From Xanthomonas campestris pv. phormiicola (lineage in GTDB: Bacteria > Pseudomonadota > Gammaproteobacteria > Xanthomonadales > Xanthomonadaceae), in assembly GCA_025666215.1 (NCBI GenBank), contig CP102593.1:1811001-1875000 (forward strand): 64,000 nucleotides of DNA, in the 5' to 3' direction. Below the pieces are notes generated by a model. The model had not been told where the DNA came from and made no database searches. It worked only from the letters and a program-made list of their open reading frames with translations. This document shows positions 10,456-20,091 of this stretch, one piece after another. Each line of letters starts with the position of its first letter. Within the stretch, counting starts at the first letter, position 1. The translations under genes were made by a program, and so were the position numbers.

Positions 10456-10633
10456 GCGCAGTGCGTTGGGAGCGGTTTCAGCTGCGTCGCCTGCCGGGCC
10501 GGATGTCCGACCACCTCCGGCAACAGCTGTCGCCGCGCTAAACAGTCTCCGCCGAGCGGTCCCAATTCAGTCTTGTTTCACCGGCGCGGACCGAGCATGC
10601 GGTTGCGCGATCCACGCGCCTGGAACCTTCGAC

Positions 10634-11257
10634 ATGAACAAGCTCTCGACCCGTCTTCTGACCGCCGCGCTCGCCGTGGGCGTGGTCGGTTCCGCCGCTG
10701 CGCAGGACTACGGCCGCTACGACGACTATCGCGACCGCGGCTACCCGAGCAGCGGCAGCTACGAGTACGCGCGTGTGGTCCGCGCCGATCCGATCCTGGT
10801 GCACGTGCGCGGCCCGCGCGAGACCACCGAGCGCTGCTACGAACGTCCGGCCTCCGGCGGATATGTGGAGAACGGCTACGGCGGCGGCTACTACAACGGC
10901 AGCGACGGCTACCGCGGCACCGATGGCGGACGCAGCGCGGCCACGGTGGTCGGCGGCATCGCCGGTGCGCTGCTGGGCAGCCGCGTCGGCGGCGGCAGCG
11001 GGCGCTTCGTCGGCACCGCGGTCGGCACCATGGTCGGCGGCCTGGCCGGGCGCTCGATCTACGACAGCAATGCGCGGACCACGGTGCGGACCGGCTCGGT
11101 CAGCGTCTGCGAACCGGTCGCCTACCGCAACGACAGCTACGACCGGGTGGACGGCTACGACGTGACCTACGAGTACGGCGGCCGCTATTACCACACCCGC
11201 AGCGCGCAGCCGCCGGGCGACCGCATCCGCGTCCGAGTGGACGTGCTGCCCGACTGA
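10634..11257 (+). CDS. Glycine-zipper 2TM (Rick_17kDa_Anti-like) envelope protein
   Basis: A 207-residue secreted protein. The signal peptide is MNKLSTRLLTAALAVGVVGSAAAQ, with cleavage likely after AAA-Q. A Tyr/Arg/Asp-rich linker follows, then a glycine zipper at about residues 98-140 (SAATVVGGIAGALLGSRVGGGSGR, TAVGTMVGGLAGRSIYD) and a C-terminal domain with VSVCEPVAYRNDSYDRVDGYDVTYEYGGRYYHTR. Two cysteines (ERCYERP and VSVCEP) may form a disulfide. There is no lipobox. Such proteins sit in the outer membrane or periplasm; their function is not known. It is convergent with the PhzF gene. Confidence 0.85.
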   Translation: MNKLSTRLLTAALAVGVVGSAAAQDYGRYDDYRDRGYPSSGSYEYARVVRADPILVHVRGPRETTERCYERPASGGYVENGYGGGYYNGSDGYRGTDGGRSAATVVGGIAGALLGSRVGGGSGRFVGTAVGTMVGGLAGRSIYDSNARTTVRTGSVSVCEPVAYRNDSYDRVDGYDVTYEYGGRYYHTRSAQPPGDRIRVRVDVLPD

Positions 11258-11294
11258 TCTGCACTGGGCGCCTCGGGTGAGGCGTCCGCGACAA

Positions 11295-11326
11295 CCGGCC
11301 GTGGCCGCCTTGACGGCCGCGGCCGG
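11295..11326. terminator. Hairpin between convergent glycine-zipper and phzF-like genes
   Basis: A 13-bp GC-rich stem with one mismatch (CCGGCCGTGGCCG facing CGGCCGCGGCCGG). It has no clear T-run, so it may act as a weak bidirectional terminator. Confidence 0.45.
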
Positions 11327-11384
11327 TCAATGACTACCAAGGGCGCCTGTCGCTGCCGAGACCGACCTGCGCTTGGTCCGCAGC

Positions 11385-12263
11385 TCAGCGCCAGTCGATG
11401 GATCCGTCGATCACCGTCTGCACCTGGCCGCCGGACCAGACCTCGCCGGCGCTGTCCACGCTCAGGGTCAGCAAGGCATCGTGGCCGACCTCGCGGCCCT
11501 GGCTGGCCACGTAGCGGCCGTCGCGGCCGGGCAGGGCGGCGCGATGGTCCAGCCACGCCGCGAGCACCGCGTTGGCCGCGCCCGAGGCCGCGTCCTCGAA
11601 GCGGCGGCCGTTGCCGACGAACGCGCGCACCGCCAGGTCGTAGGCCTGGCCGATGGCCCGCGCATAGGCGAACACGCCCATGCTGGCGGTGCTTTCGGCC
11701 AGCGCGGCGATCGCCTCCCAGTCCGGCGCCAGGCCGCGCAGCGCGGCCTCGTCGGCGATGTCGACCAGCCACCAGCAGCGGCCGCCGTCCATGCGCACCG
11801 GCGGCTGCGCGCCCAGCGTCCAGCCGGCCAGCGCGGCGGCCAGGCGCGGATCGGCGGCGTCGGCGATTTCCGCCACCTGCGCGCGCGGGGTGCGGATCGC
11901 GATGCTGCGCACGCCGGCATCCACGTCCACGCGCAGCGGCAGCAGTCCGGCGATGCCCTCCTGCACCAGCACGCCGTCCTCGGGCGCGGCGATGCCGGCC
12001 TCCAGCACCGCATGCGCAGTGCCGACGCTGGGATGGCCGGCGAACGGGACTTCTTTCTGTGGACTGAACATGCGGATGCCGTAGCTGGCGCCCGGCTGCG
12101 TGGCCGGGAACACGAAGGTGGTCTCCGGCAGCCGCGTCCAGCGCGCGATCGCCTGCATGGCGGCGGCGTCCAGCCCCTGCGCGTCCAGCACCACGGCCAG
12201 CGGGTTGCCGGCGCCGGGGCGCGGGGAGAACACATCCAGTTGCAGGAAACGGCGCGTGGTCAT
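11385..12263 (-). CDS. PhzF-family isomerase/epimerase-like protein
   Basis: A 292-residue PhzF-fold protein. The N-terminal FLQLDVFSPRPGAGNPLAVVLDA is diagnostic. RLPETTFVFPAT holds the catalytic glutamate near residue 46, and FSPQKEVPFAGHPSVGTAHAV is the second family block. The C-terminal half repeats the fold with EDAASGAANAVLAAWL. Outside phenazine producers the substrate is unknown, and there is no phz operon here. The ATG at 12263 matches family N-termini; the frame stays open to 12437 without similarity. It is divergent from lysAC across a 173-bp shared promoter region. Confidence 0.9.
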   Translation of the reverse strand: MTTRRFLQLDVFSPRPGAGNPLAVVLDAQGLDAAAMQAIARWTRLPETTFVFPATQPGASYGIRMFSPQKEVPFAGHPSVGTAHAVLEAGIAAPEDGVLVQEGIAGLLPLRVDVDAGVRSIAIRTPRAQVAEIADAADPRLAAALAGWTLGAQPPVRMDGGRCWWLVDIADEAALRGLAPDWEAIAALAESTASMGVFAYARAIGQAYDLAVRAFVGNGRRFEDAASGAANAVLAAWLDHRAALPGRDGRYVASQGREVGHDALLTLSVDSAGEVWSGGQVQTVIDGSIDWR

Positions 12264-12436
12264 GGCGGGGCACTCGAAGGCGGGGGCGCAGCTTAGCAAT
12301 CGCGACGCGTGCGCGATGCGGGGCCGGCGCGTGGCGGGCTTGGCCGGCAAGCGCCAGGAGCGCTGTGCTTGGCATAGAATCGCAGGTTCCGCCCGGCGTT
12401 CCGGGCCTCTTTCCCTCCACCAGACCCCACAACGCA

Positions 12437-15046
12437 ATGTCCTCTTCCCCCCACGTCGATCGTTGGATCGTCCTCAAGTTCGGCGGCACCTCGGTGTCGC
12501 GTCGTCATCGCTGGGACACGATCGGGAAGCTGGCGAAAAAACGCGCCGACGAGACCGGCGCGCGGGTGCTGGTGGTGGTGTCGGCGCTGTCGGGGGTGAC
12601 CAACGAGCTGACCGCGATCGCCGACGGCAGCGCCGACAGCGCGCAGCGCGTGGCCGCGCTGGAGCAGCGCCACCGCGACTTCCTGGGCGAACTGGAACTG
12701 GACGCGGACAGCGTGCTCGGCGAGCGTCTGGCGGCGCTGCGCGGATTGCTCGATGACCCGCGCGCGGCCAGCCGCACGCTGGACTGGCAGGCCGAGGTGC
12801 TGGGCCAGGGCGAGTTGCTGTCCTCGACGCTGGGCGCGGCCTACCTGCGCGCCAGCGGCCTGGATGTCGGCTGGATGGACGCGCGCCAGTGGCTGCACGC
12901 GCTGCCGCCGCAGCCGAACCAGAGCGAGTGGTCCAAGCGCCTGTCGGTGTCGTGCCAGTGGCAGTCCGACAGCGCCTGGCGCGAACGTTTCGTCGCCCAG
13001 CCGGCGCGGATGCTGATCACCCAGGGCTTCATTTCGCGGCACCAGGACGGCGGCACCGCGATCCTCGGTCGTGGCGGTTCGGACACCTCGGCGGCTTACT
13101 TCGGCGCGCTGCTCGGTGCCAGACGGGTGGAGATCTGGACCGACGTGCCGGGCATGTTCAGCGCCAATCCGCGCGAAGTGCCCGATGCGCGCCTGCTGAC
13201 CCGGCTGGATTATTACGAGGCGCAGGAAATCGCCACCACCGGCGCCAAGGTGCTGCATCCGCGCTCGATCAAGCCGTGCCGCGACGGCGGCGTGCCGATG
13301 GCGATCCTGGACACCGAGCGCCCCGAGCTGCCCGGCACCAGCATCGACGGCAACGCGCGCACCGTGCCCGGGGTCAAGGCGATCAGCCGCCGCAACGGCA
13401 TCGTGCTGGTGTCGATGGAAGGCATCGGCATGTGGCAGCAGGTCGGCTTCCTGGCCGACGTGTTCGCGCGCTTCGCCAAGCACGGCCTGTCGGTGGACCT
13501 GATCGGTTCGGCCGAGACCAACGTCACCGTGTCGCTGGACCCGAGCGAGAACCTGGTCAACACCGACGTGCTGGCGGCGCTGTCGGCCGACCTGGCGGAG
13601 ATCTGCCGGGTCAAGATCATCGTGCCGTGCGCGGCGATCACCCTGGTCGGGCGCGGCATGCGCTCGCTGCTGCACAAGCTCTCGGACGTGTGGGCCACGT
13701 TCGGCAAGGAGCGCGTGCACATGATCTCGCAGTCGTCCAACGACCTGAACCTGACCTTCGTCATCGACGAGGCCGATGCCGACGGCCTGCTGCCGATCCT
13801 GCACGCCGAACTGATCGACAGCGGCGCGATGCCGGTGGAGGAGACCGAGGTGTTCGGCCCGCGCTGGCGCGAGATCACCGGCAGCGTGCGTGCGCGGCCG
13901 ACGCCGTGGTGGCATGCGCAGCGCGAGCGCCTGCTGCGCCTGGCCGACGCCGGCACGCCGCGCTATGTCTACCACCTGCCGACGCTGCGCGCGCGCGCCC
14001 GCGCGCTCAAGGCGATCGCGCCGATCGACCAGCGCTACTATGCGATCAAGGCCAATTCGCACCCGGCGATTCTCGAGGCGCTGGTCGCCGAGGATTTCGG
14101 CCTGGAATGCGTGTCGCACGGCGAACTGCGCCGGGTGTTCGACACCTTGCCGGAGCTGTCGCCGCGGCGCGTGCTGTTCACTCCCAGCTTCGCGCCCAAG
14201 GCCGAGTACGAAGCCGCGTTCGCGCTGGGCGTGACCGTCACCGTCGACAACGTCGAGCTGCTGCAGCGCTGGCCGGAGCTGTTCCGCGGCCGCAGCCTGT
14301 GGCTGCGCATCGACCTGGGCCATGGCGACGGCCACCACGAGAAGGTCAACACCGGCGGCAAGGCGTCCAAGTTCGGCCTGTCGGCGACGCGGGTGGACGA
14401 ATTCGTCGAGGCCGCGCGCACGCTGGACATCCGCATCGTCGGCGTGCATGCGCACCTGGGCAGCGGCGTGGAGACGGCGCAGCACTGGCGGCGCATGTGC
14501 GACGAACTGGCCGGCTTCGCGCGCCGCATCGGCAGCGTGGAGGTCATCGACATCGGCGGCGGCCTGCCGATCGCCTACAGCGCCGACGACGAGCCGTTCG
14601 ATCTGGACGCCTGGGCGCAGGGCCTGGCCGAGGTCAAGTCGGTGCACCCGGCGTTCCGCCTGGCGATCGAGCCGGGCCGCTATCTGGTCGCCGAATGCGG
14701 CGTGCTGCTGAGCCGCGCCACCCAGGTGATCGAGAAGGACGGCATCCGCCGGGTCGGCCTGGATGCGGGCATGAACGCGCTGATCCGCCCGGCGCTGTAC
14801 GACGCCTGGCACGACGTGACCAACCTGAGCCGGCTCGAGCGCGACGCCGATGCGGTGTTCGATGTGGTCGGGCCGATCTGCGAATCCAGCGACGTGTTCG
14901 GCAAGCGCCGCCGCCTGCCGGCGGCCACCGCGGCGGACGACGTGATGCTGATCGCCGACGCCGGCGCCTACGGCTACGCGATGGCCAGCACCTACAACCA
15001 GCGCGAACTGCCGCGGGAGGACGTGATCGATGCGCCTGCCGCCTGA
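12437..15046 (+). CDS. lysAC: Bifunctional aspartate kinase / diaminopimelate decarboxylase
   Basis: An 869-residue fusion joining the first and last steps of lysine synthesis. Residues 1 to about 450 are aspartate kinase: KFGGTSV at 14-20, FISRHQDGGTAILGRGGSDTSA near residue 200, TGAKVLHPRSIKP near residue 270, then ACT-type regulatory segments. From about residue 480 a PLP-dependent decarboxylase follows, with YYAIKANSHP (PLP lysine near residue 538), GGKASKFGL, HAHLGSG, IDIGGGLP and GPICESSDVF. The fusion is known from Xanthomonas and Xylella. The ATG at 12437 starts at the kinase N-terminus; an upstream ATG at 12365 would add 24 unlike residues. Substrate-level coupling or lysine feedback is likely but unproven. 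Confidence 0.96.
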   Translation: MSSSPHVDRWIVLKFGGTSVSRRHRWDTIGKLAKKRADETGARVLVVVSALSGVTNELTAIADGSADSAQRVAALEQRHRDFLGELELDADSVLGERLAALRGLLDDPRAASRTLDWQAEVLGQGELLSSTLGAAYLRASGLDVGWMDARQWLHALPPQPNQSEWSKRLSVSCQWQSDSAWRERFVAQPARMLITQGFISRHQDGGTAILGRGGSDTSAAYFGALLGARRVEIWTDVPGMFSANPREVPDARLLTRLDYYEAQEIATTGAKVLHPRSIKPCRDGGVPMAILDTERPELPGTSIDGNARTVPGVKAISRRNGIVLVSMEGIGMWQQVGFLADVFARFAKHGLSVDLIGSAETNVTVSLDPSENLVNTDVLAALSADLAEICRVKIIVPCAAITLVGRGMRSLLHKLSDVWATFGKERVHMISQSSNDLNLTFVIDEADADGLLPILHAELIDSGAMPVEETEVFGPRWREITGSVRARPTPWWHAQRERLLRLADAGTPRYVYHLPTLRARARALKAIAPIDQRYYAIKANSHPAILEALVAEDFGLECVSHGELRRVFDTLPELSPRRVLFTPSFAPKAEYEAAFALGVTVTVDNVELLQRWPELFRGRSLWLRIDLGHGDGHHEKVNTGGKASKFGLSATRVDEFVEAARTLDIRIVGVHAHLGSGVETAQHWRRMCDELAGFARRIGSVEVIDIGGGLPIAYSADDEPFDLDAWAQGLAEVKSVHPAFRLAIEPGRYLVAECGVLLSRATQVIEKDGIRRVGLDAGMNALIRPALYDAWHDVTNLSRLERDADAVFDVVGPICESSDVFGKRRRLPAATAADDVMLIADAGAYGYAMASTYNQRELPREDVIDAPAA

Positions 15047-15133
15047 GACGCGCCTTCTTGCGCCGCCGCGCGCAGTGCAAGCGGCCCGCCGCGCTTCGGC
15101 GCGCATGCCGCGCCGCCCGCTTCCGGATATGCC

Positions 15134-16489
15134 ATGACCGTTTTCGACAAACAGCAGATCACCACCTTCCGCTTCGTGCGCTGCGGGTTCGACGCCGACA
15201 GCGGCGTCGCGCGCCTGGTCTATGCCTTCGACCGGGGCCCGGAGCTGGTGGAGACGATCACCGTGCCCGGCGCGCCGTTCGCGCTGGATGCGGCACGCAC
15301 GCAGGCGGTGAAGCGCGCGCTGCGCCTGTTGCACCTGATCGCCGGGGTCAGCTACTACAAGGCCGCGGTGCCGCCGCGGATCGAAATCGACGACTACGCG
15401 CTCGACGCCGGGACCGCGGCGCTGCTGGACAGCGTGTACCTGCACGGCCTGGGCGAGTTCGCCTACCGCAACGGGCTGGACCTGCGCGAGCGGATCCGCT
15501 TCCCGGCGACGGCGGTGGACGAGCAGGGCGCCGCGGCGCTGGGCCTGCGCGCGCACGCGCTGGTCGCGATCGGCGGTGGCAAGGATTCGTTGGTCAGCAT
15601 CGAGGCCTTGCGCGCGGCCGGGGTGGAGCAGACCGTGGCCTGGATCGGCGGCTCGCAGCTGATCCGCGCCTGCGCCGAGCGCACTGCGCTGCCGACCTTG
15701 AACATCGGCCGCGCGCTGGCGCCGGAGCTGTTCGAACTGAACCGGCAGGGCGCGTGGAACGGGCATATCCCGGTGACCGCGGTGAACTCGGCGATCCTGG
15801 TGTTCGCCGCGCTGCTGCACGACGCCGGCCAGGTGGTGTTCTCCAACGAGCATTCGGCCAGCTACGGCAGCCAGATCGCCGGCACCGGCGAGGTCAATCA
15901 TCAGTGGTCCAAGGGCTGGGCGTTCGAGCAGGCGTTCGGCGCGCACGTGCAGCGTTACGTGGCCGCGGACCTGCGCTACTACTCGCTGCTGCGCCCGCTG
16001 TCGGAGCTGGCGGTGGCGCGCCAGTTCGCCAGGAACGACCATTACGACGCGCATTTCTCCAGTTGCAACCGCAATTTCCACATCCTCGGCGAGCGCCCGG
16101 CGCACCGCTGGTGCGGGGTGTGCCCGAAGTGCCATTTCGTGTTCCTGGCGCTGGCCCCGTTCATGCCCAAGACGCGGCTGGTGCGGATCTTCGGCCGCAA
16201 CCTGCTCGACGATGCGGCGCAGGCGCCGGGCTTCGATGCGTTGCTGGAATTCCAGGACCACAAGCCGTTCGAATGCGTCGGCGAGGGCCGCGAATCGCGC
16301 GCGGCGATGGCCACGCTGGCATCGCGCGCGGAATGGAAGGAGGACGCGCTGGTGGCGCGCTTCATCCGCGAGATCCAGCCGCAGCTGGAGGCCGGCGACC
16401 TGCGCGTGGAGCCGCTGCTGGCGCTGGACACGCAGCACCGCATTCCGGCCGAGCTGTGGGAACGCGTGCGTGCGAATTTCGCAGCTTGA
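15134..16489 (+). CDS. murL: MurL, UDP-MurNAc-L-Ala-L-Glu epimerase
   Basis: A 451-residue cytoplasmic enzyme. With MurD2 it replaces glutamate racemase/MurD: MurL converts the terminal L-Glu of UDP-MurNAc-L-Ala-L-Glu to D-Glu using ATP. It carries an ATP-pyrophosphatase-like P-loop, [11 protein letters not shown] near residue 155, [30 protein letters not shown] blocks near residue 240, and a Cys cluster WCGVCPKC near residue 328 that may bind metal or be structural. The pathway was described in Xanthomonas oryzae. It overlaps the following murD2 by 20 bp, giving translational coupling. The identity rests on recalled family features and on the adjacent ligase. Confidence 0.9.
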   Translation: MTVFDKQQITTFRFVRCGFDADSGVARLVYAFDRGPELVETITVPGAPFALDAARTQAVKRALRLLHLIAGVSYYKAAVPPRIEIDDYALDAGTAALLDSVYLHGLGEFAYRNGLDLRERIRFPATAVDEQGAAALGLRAHALVAIGGGKDSLVSIEALRAAGVEQTVAWIGGSQLIRACAERTALPTLNIGRALAPELFELNRQGAWNGHIPVTAVNSAILVFAALLHDAGQVVFSNEHSASYGSQIAGTGEVNHQWSKGWAFEQAFGAHVQRYVAADLRYYSLLRPLSELAVARQFARNDHYDAHFSSCNRNFHILGERPAHRWCGVCPKCHFVFLALAPFMPKTRLVRIFGRNLLDDAAQAPGFDALLEFQDHKPFECVGEGRESRAAMATLASRAEWKEDALVARFIREIQPQLEAGDLRVEPLLALDTQHRIPAELWERVRANFAA

Positions 16490-17912
16490 CGGTCTGCGCG
16501 TCGCGCTATGGGGCTGGGGCCGCGAGGGCAGGGCGGCGTATCGCGCGTTGCGCGGCGAGCGGGACTCGGGACTCGGGACTCGGGACTCGGCGGCGGCGCT
16601 GCCGCTGACGGTGTTCTGTTCGGTTGACGAAGCGGCTTCGCTGTCGGCGCTCGGGGATCCCGCGCTGCAGGTGGAAACCGAGGCCAGTGCCGAGCGCCTG
16701 GCCGCGTTCGATGTGGTGATCAAGTCGCCGGGGATCAGCCCGTACCGGCCCGAGGCGCAGGCCGCGGCGGCGCAAGGCACGCGCTTCATCGGCGGTACCG
16801 CGCTGTGGTTCGCCGAACGTGCGGACGCCGACGGCGTGGTGCCGGGCAGCGTCTGCATCACCGGCACCAAGGGCAAGAGCACCAGCACCGCATTGCTGGC
16901 GCACCTGCTGCGCGCCGGCGGCCACCGCACCGGGCTGGTCGGCAACATCGGCCTGCCGCTGCTGGAAGTGCTGGCGCCGCCGCAGCCGCCCGACTACTGG
17001 GCGATCGAACTGTCCAGTTACCAGACCGGCGACGTGGCGCGCAGCGGTGCGCGGCCGCAGCTGGCGCTGGTGCTGAACCTGTTCCCCGAACATCTGGACT
17101 GGCATGGCAGCCAGGCGCGTTATGTCGAGGACAAACTGGCGCTGGTGACCCGGGCGCGGCCGCGCACCGCGCTGCTCAACGCCGCCGATCCGCAGCTGGC
17201 GGCCTTGTCGCTGCCCGGCAGCGAGGTGCGCTGGTTCAATCGCGAAGACGGCTGGCACATGCGCGGCGATGTCGTGCATCGCGGCGACGTGGCGGTGTTC
17301 GACAGCGCGCGGGCGCCGCTGCCGGGCCGGCACAACCGCGGCAACCTGTGCGCGGTGCTGGCCGCGATCGAGGCGCTGGGCCTGGACGCGGCGGCGCTGG
17401 CGCCGGCCGCAGCGCAGTTCCGTCCGCTGCCGAACCGGCTGCAGACCTTGGGCGAGCGCGACGGCGTGGCCTACGTCAACGATTCGATCAGCACCACGCC
17501 GCACGCCACGCTGGCGGCGCTGGAGTGCTTCCGCGGGCGCCGCATCGCGCTGCTGGTCGGCGGTCACGATCGTGGCCTGGACTGGCAGGACTTCGCCATG
17601 GCGATGGCTCACGGCGCGCCGCTGGAGATCGTCACCATGGGCGGCAACGGTCCGCGCATCCACGCGCTGCTGGCGCCGCTGGCCGCCGCCGGCGGCTTCG
17701 GCCTGCACGCGGCCGCGGATCTGCCGGCCGCCGTGGCGCTGGCGCGCGAAGCGCTGGGCGAGGGCGAGGGCGGCGGCGTGGTGCTGCTGTCGCCGGGCGC
17801 GCCCAGCTTCGGCGCCTACCGCGACTACGTCGCGCGCGGCCGCCATTTCGCCGAACTGGCCGGGTTCGATCCGGAGGCGATCAGCGCGATCCCGGGGCTG
17901 GGCATCGCCTGA
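16470..17912 (+). CDS. murD2: MurD2, UDP-MurNAc-L-alanine--L-glutamate ligase
   Basis: A 480-residue Mur ligase that adds L-Glu (not D-Glu) to UDP-MurNAc-L-Ala; MurL then epimerises it. The N-terminal Rossmann motif [13 protein letters not shown] is at about residues 11-23, and the ATP loop [14 protein letters not shown] begins near residue 130. [19 protein letters not shown] and [16 protein letters not shown] are Mur ligase blocks. No ATG fits; the GTG at 16470 inside murL gives [15 protein letters not shown]. Residues about 29-41 ([13 protein letters not shown]) are encoded by four GGGACTC heptamers, an in-frame insertion of the intergenic 7-nt repeat between the first strand/helix and the rest of domain 1. 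Confidence 0.92.
   Translation: MRISQLDGLRVALWGWGREGRAAYRALRGERDSGLGTRDSAAALPLTVFCSVDEAASLSALGDPALQVETEASAERLAAFDVVIKSPGISPYRPEAQAAAAQGTRFIGGTALWFAERADADGVVPGSVCITGTKGKSTSTALLAHLLRAGGHRTGLVGNIGLPLLEVLAPPQPPDYWAIELSSYQTGDVARSGARPQLALVLNLFPEHLDWHGSQARYVEDKLALVTRARPRTALLNAADPQLAALSLPGSEVRWFNREDGWHMRGDVVHRGDVAVFDSARAPLPGRHNRGNLCAVLAAIEALGLDAAALAPAAAQFRPLPNRLQTLGERDGVAYVNDSISTTPHATLAALECFRGRRIALLVGGHDRGLDWQDFAMAMAHGAPLEIVTMGGNGPRIHALLAPLAAAGGFGLHAAADLPAAVALAREALGEGEGGGVVLLSPGAPSFGAYRDYVARGRHFAELAGFDPEAISAIPGLGIA
16561..16588. repeat. Four tandem GGGACTC heptamers inside murD2
   Basis: Four perfect 7-nt units within the coding region, translated as the [12 protein letters not shown] peptide. One arm only; the complementary arm seen in intergenic elements is absent. 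Confidence 0.9.
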
Positions 17913-18001
17913 TCTGGGGGCTTTGCGCATTGAGCTGGCGCGCACGCCGCATGACCGCCGCTGCGCTTAGACTGCCGGCTGGTTCCGATGGGAGAGAGGC
18001 G

Positions 18002-18790
18002 ATGCGCACTCGTTCGATGCGGTGGATCGGCCTGCTGGCCCTGGCGCTGCCGTTGCCGGCGCTGGCCGCGATGCAGGCCAAGCCGGTGGAATGGAAGGTC
18101 GGCAAGGACAGCTTCAGCGGCGTGCTGGTCTACGACGATGAAGACAACGACAAGCGCCCGGGCCTGGTGATGGTGCCGAACTGGCGCGGGGTCAACGCGT
18201 CGGCGATCGAAAAGGCCAAGCAGCTCGCCGGCGACGATTACGTGGTGCTGCTGGCCGACGTCTACGGCAAGGGCAAGCGTCCGGCCAACGATGCCGAGGC
18301 CGGGCAGTTCGCCGGTGCGCTGAAGAAGGATCCGGCGACGCTGCGCGCGCGTGCATCGAAGGCGGTCGAGGTGCTGAAGGCGCAGGCCGGCAAGGCGCCG
18401 CTGGACGCCTCGCGGATCGGCGCGGTCGGCTTCTGCTTCGGCGGCACCACGGTGCTGGAACTGGTCCGCGCCGGTGCGCCGCTGGCGGGCGTGGTCAGCC
18501 TGCACGGCGGCCTGGCCACGCCGTCGCCGGCCGCCGCAGGCAGCGCCAAGACGCCGCTGCTGGTGCTCAACGGCGCCGACGACAAGAGCGTGAGCCGCGA
18601 CGACATCGCCGCCTTCGAGCAGGAAATGAACGGCGCCGGCGCCGACTGGCAGTTCGTCAACTTCAGCGGCGCGGTGCATTGCTTCGCCGAGGCCGACGCC
18701 AACAGCCCGCCGGGCTGCCAATACAATCCGCGCGCGGCCAAGCGTGCCTATCGCATGCTGCACGATTTCTTTGATGAGCGATGGGATTAG
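18002..18790 (+). CDS. Dienelactone hydrolase-family protein, secreted
   Basis: A 262-residue alpha/beta hydrolase. The signal peptide (MRTRSMRWIGLLALALPLPALA) is followed by a DLH domain: LVMVPNWRGVNASAIEKAKQLA near residue 55, the nucleophile elbow GAVGFCFGGTTVLEL with Cys near residue 143, GADDKSV for the acid, and VHCFAEADAN for the histidine. The Cys nucleophile is typical of DLH. Its substrate is unknown. GGAGAGAGG lies just before the ATG. The TAG stop is supplied by the first unit of a 7-nt repeat element (GGGATTAG), so the last residues may differ from those of relatives without the repeat. Confidence 0.9.
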   Translation: MRTRSMRWIGLLALALPLPALAAMQAKPVEWKVGKDSFSGVLVYDDEDNDKRPGLVMVPNWRGVNASAIEKAKQLAGDDYVVLLADVYGKGKRPANDAEAGQFAGALKKDPATLRARASKAVEVLKAQAGKAPLDASRIGAVGFCFGGTTVLELVRAGAPLAGVVSLHGGLATPSPAAAGSAKTPLLVLNGADDKSVSRDDIAAFEQEMNGAGADWQFVNFSGAVHCFAEADANSPPGCQYNPRAAKRAYRMLHDFFDERWD

Positions 18791-18970
18791 GGATTCGGGA
18801 TTCGCAAAAGCGGCAGGTCTGCGCTTTACGAATCCCAACCCTGTCAGGGCACGCGCGCGCGTCGGATCAGCGCTTAAGTTCGACTGCGGAGCAAGCGTTT
18901 CAGAACCATGGGGATTCGCAGAAGCCGCATCGCCGCTTCTGCGAATCCCCAATCCCCAATCCCCAATCCC
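18783..18970. repeat. 7-nt repeat element with strong hairpin, DLH-ispB spacer
   Basis: The left arm at 18783-18804 has GGGATTA/GGGATTC units. A perfect 16-bp stem at 18910-18925 and 18935-18950 follows (9-nt loop). Extra AATCCCC units run on to 18970. It lies between the convergent dienelactone hydrolase and prenyl synthase genes and could terminate both. Confidence 0.85.
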
Positions 18971-18994
18971 GTCCGGCGCGCGCAGCGCGCCGGA

Positions 18995-19993
18995 TCAATG
19001 CCTGCGTTCCACCGCGTAACGCGCCAATCCGCGCAGCGCGGCCACCGCCTCGCTTTCCGGCAGGCCGTCCAGCGCGCGTTCGGCGGCGGCGGCGTATTCG
19101 GCGGCGCGGCGCCGGCTGTAGTCGAGCCCGCCGCTGGCCTGGATCGCCGCCAGCACTTCCGGCATCGCGTCGGCATCGCCTTGTTCGACGATATGGCGCA
19201 GGCGCTGGCGGGTGGCGTCGTCGGCGTGCGCCATCGCGTGGATCAGCGGCAGGGTGGCCTTGCCTTCGGCCAGGTCGTCGCCCAGGTTCTTGCCCAGGTC
19301 GGTGGCATCGGCGGTGTAGTCGAGCACGTCGTCGGCGATCTGGAACGCATAGCCCAGGTGCATGCCGTAGTCGTACAGGCGCTGCTGCACCTCTTCGGAC
19401 GCGCCCGAGGCCATCGCCCCGAGCCGGGTGCCGGCGGCGAACAGCACCGCGGTCTTGCGCTCGATCACGCGCAGGTAGGCGGCCTCGTCGGTATCCGGGT
19501 TGTGCACGTGCAGCAGCTGCAGCACTTCGCCCTCGGCGATGCGGTTGGTGGTGTCGGCGAGCAGCCGCATCACCTGCATGCTGTCCAGTTCGACCATCAG
19601 CTGGAAGCTGCGCGAGTACAGGAAGTCGCCGACCAGGACGCTGGGCGCGTTACCCCACAGCGCGTTGGCGGTACTGCGGCCGCGGCGCAGGTCCGATTCG
19701 TCGACCACGTCGTCGTGCAGCAGGGTCGAGGTGTGGATGAACTCGACGATCACCGCCAGCTGGTGGTGCATCGGCCCGCCGCCGCCGCAGGCGCGCCCGG
19801 CCAGCATCACCAGCATCGGCCGCAGGCGCTTGCCGCCGGCGGAGACGATGTGCTCGGCGATCTGGTTGATCAGCACCACGTCCGACGCCAGACGGCGGCG
19901 GATCAGGGCATCGGCGGCGCTCATGTCGGGCGCGGCCAGCGCCTGGATCTGAGGCAGCCCCAGGGCGGGGCGGAGGTCTTCGGCGAGGCTCAT
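18995..19993 (-). CDS. ispB: Polyprenyl (octaprenyl) diphosphate synthase
   Basis: A 332-residue trans-prenyltransferase that makes the ubiquinone side chain from IPP and FPP. The first Asp-rich motif LLHDDVVDESDLRRG and the second FQIADDVLDYTAD are both intact (DDxxD), with GGKRLRPMLVML at the N-terminal IPP site. Length and layout match IspB. Product chain length (C40 in this group) cannot be read directly. It is convergent with the upstream dienelactone hydrolase gene and divergent from ssb across 193 bp. Confidence 0.93.
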   Translation of the reverse strand: MSLAEDLRPALGLPQIQALAAPDMSAADALIRRRLASDVVLINQIAEHIVSAGGKRLRPMLVMLAGRACGGGGPMHHQLAVIVEFIHTSTLLHDDVVDESDLRRGRSTANALWGNAPSVLVGDFLYSRSFQLMVELDSMQVMRLLADTTNRIAEGEVLQLLHVHNPDTDEAAYLRVIERKTAVLFAAGTRLGAMASGASEEVQQRLYDYGMHLGYAFQIADDVLDYTADATDLGKNLGDDLAEGKATLPLIHAMAHADDATRQRLRHIVEQGDADAMPEVLAAIQASGGLDYSRRRAAEYAAAAERALDGLPESEAVAALRGLARYAVERRH

Positions 19994-20091
19994 GCGGTCG
20001 GACTAGGAGGAATGCAGGGATTATAGGCCCCCCGGTGCGGGCAAGTCCTACGCCTGAACCGGGGTCGGGCTGATATCCGCCGCCAGCCCGG

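Noticed and set aside
12293..16948. A 1551-codon open frame on the minus strand opposite lysAC and murL
   Set aside because: It is an antisense shadow of high-GC genes: His/Arg/Ala/Gln-rich, no domain, while both genes on the plus strand have complete family motifs.
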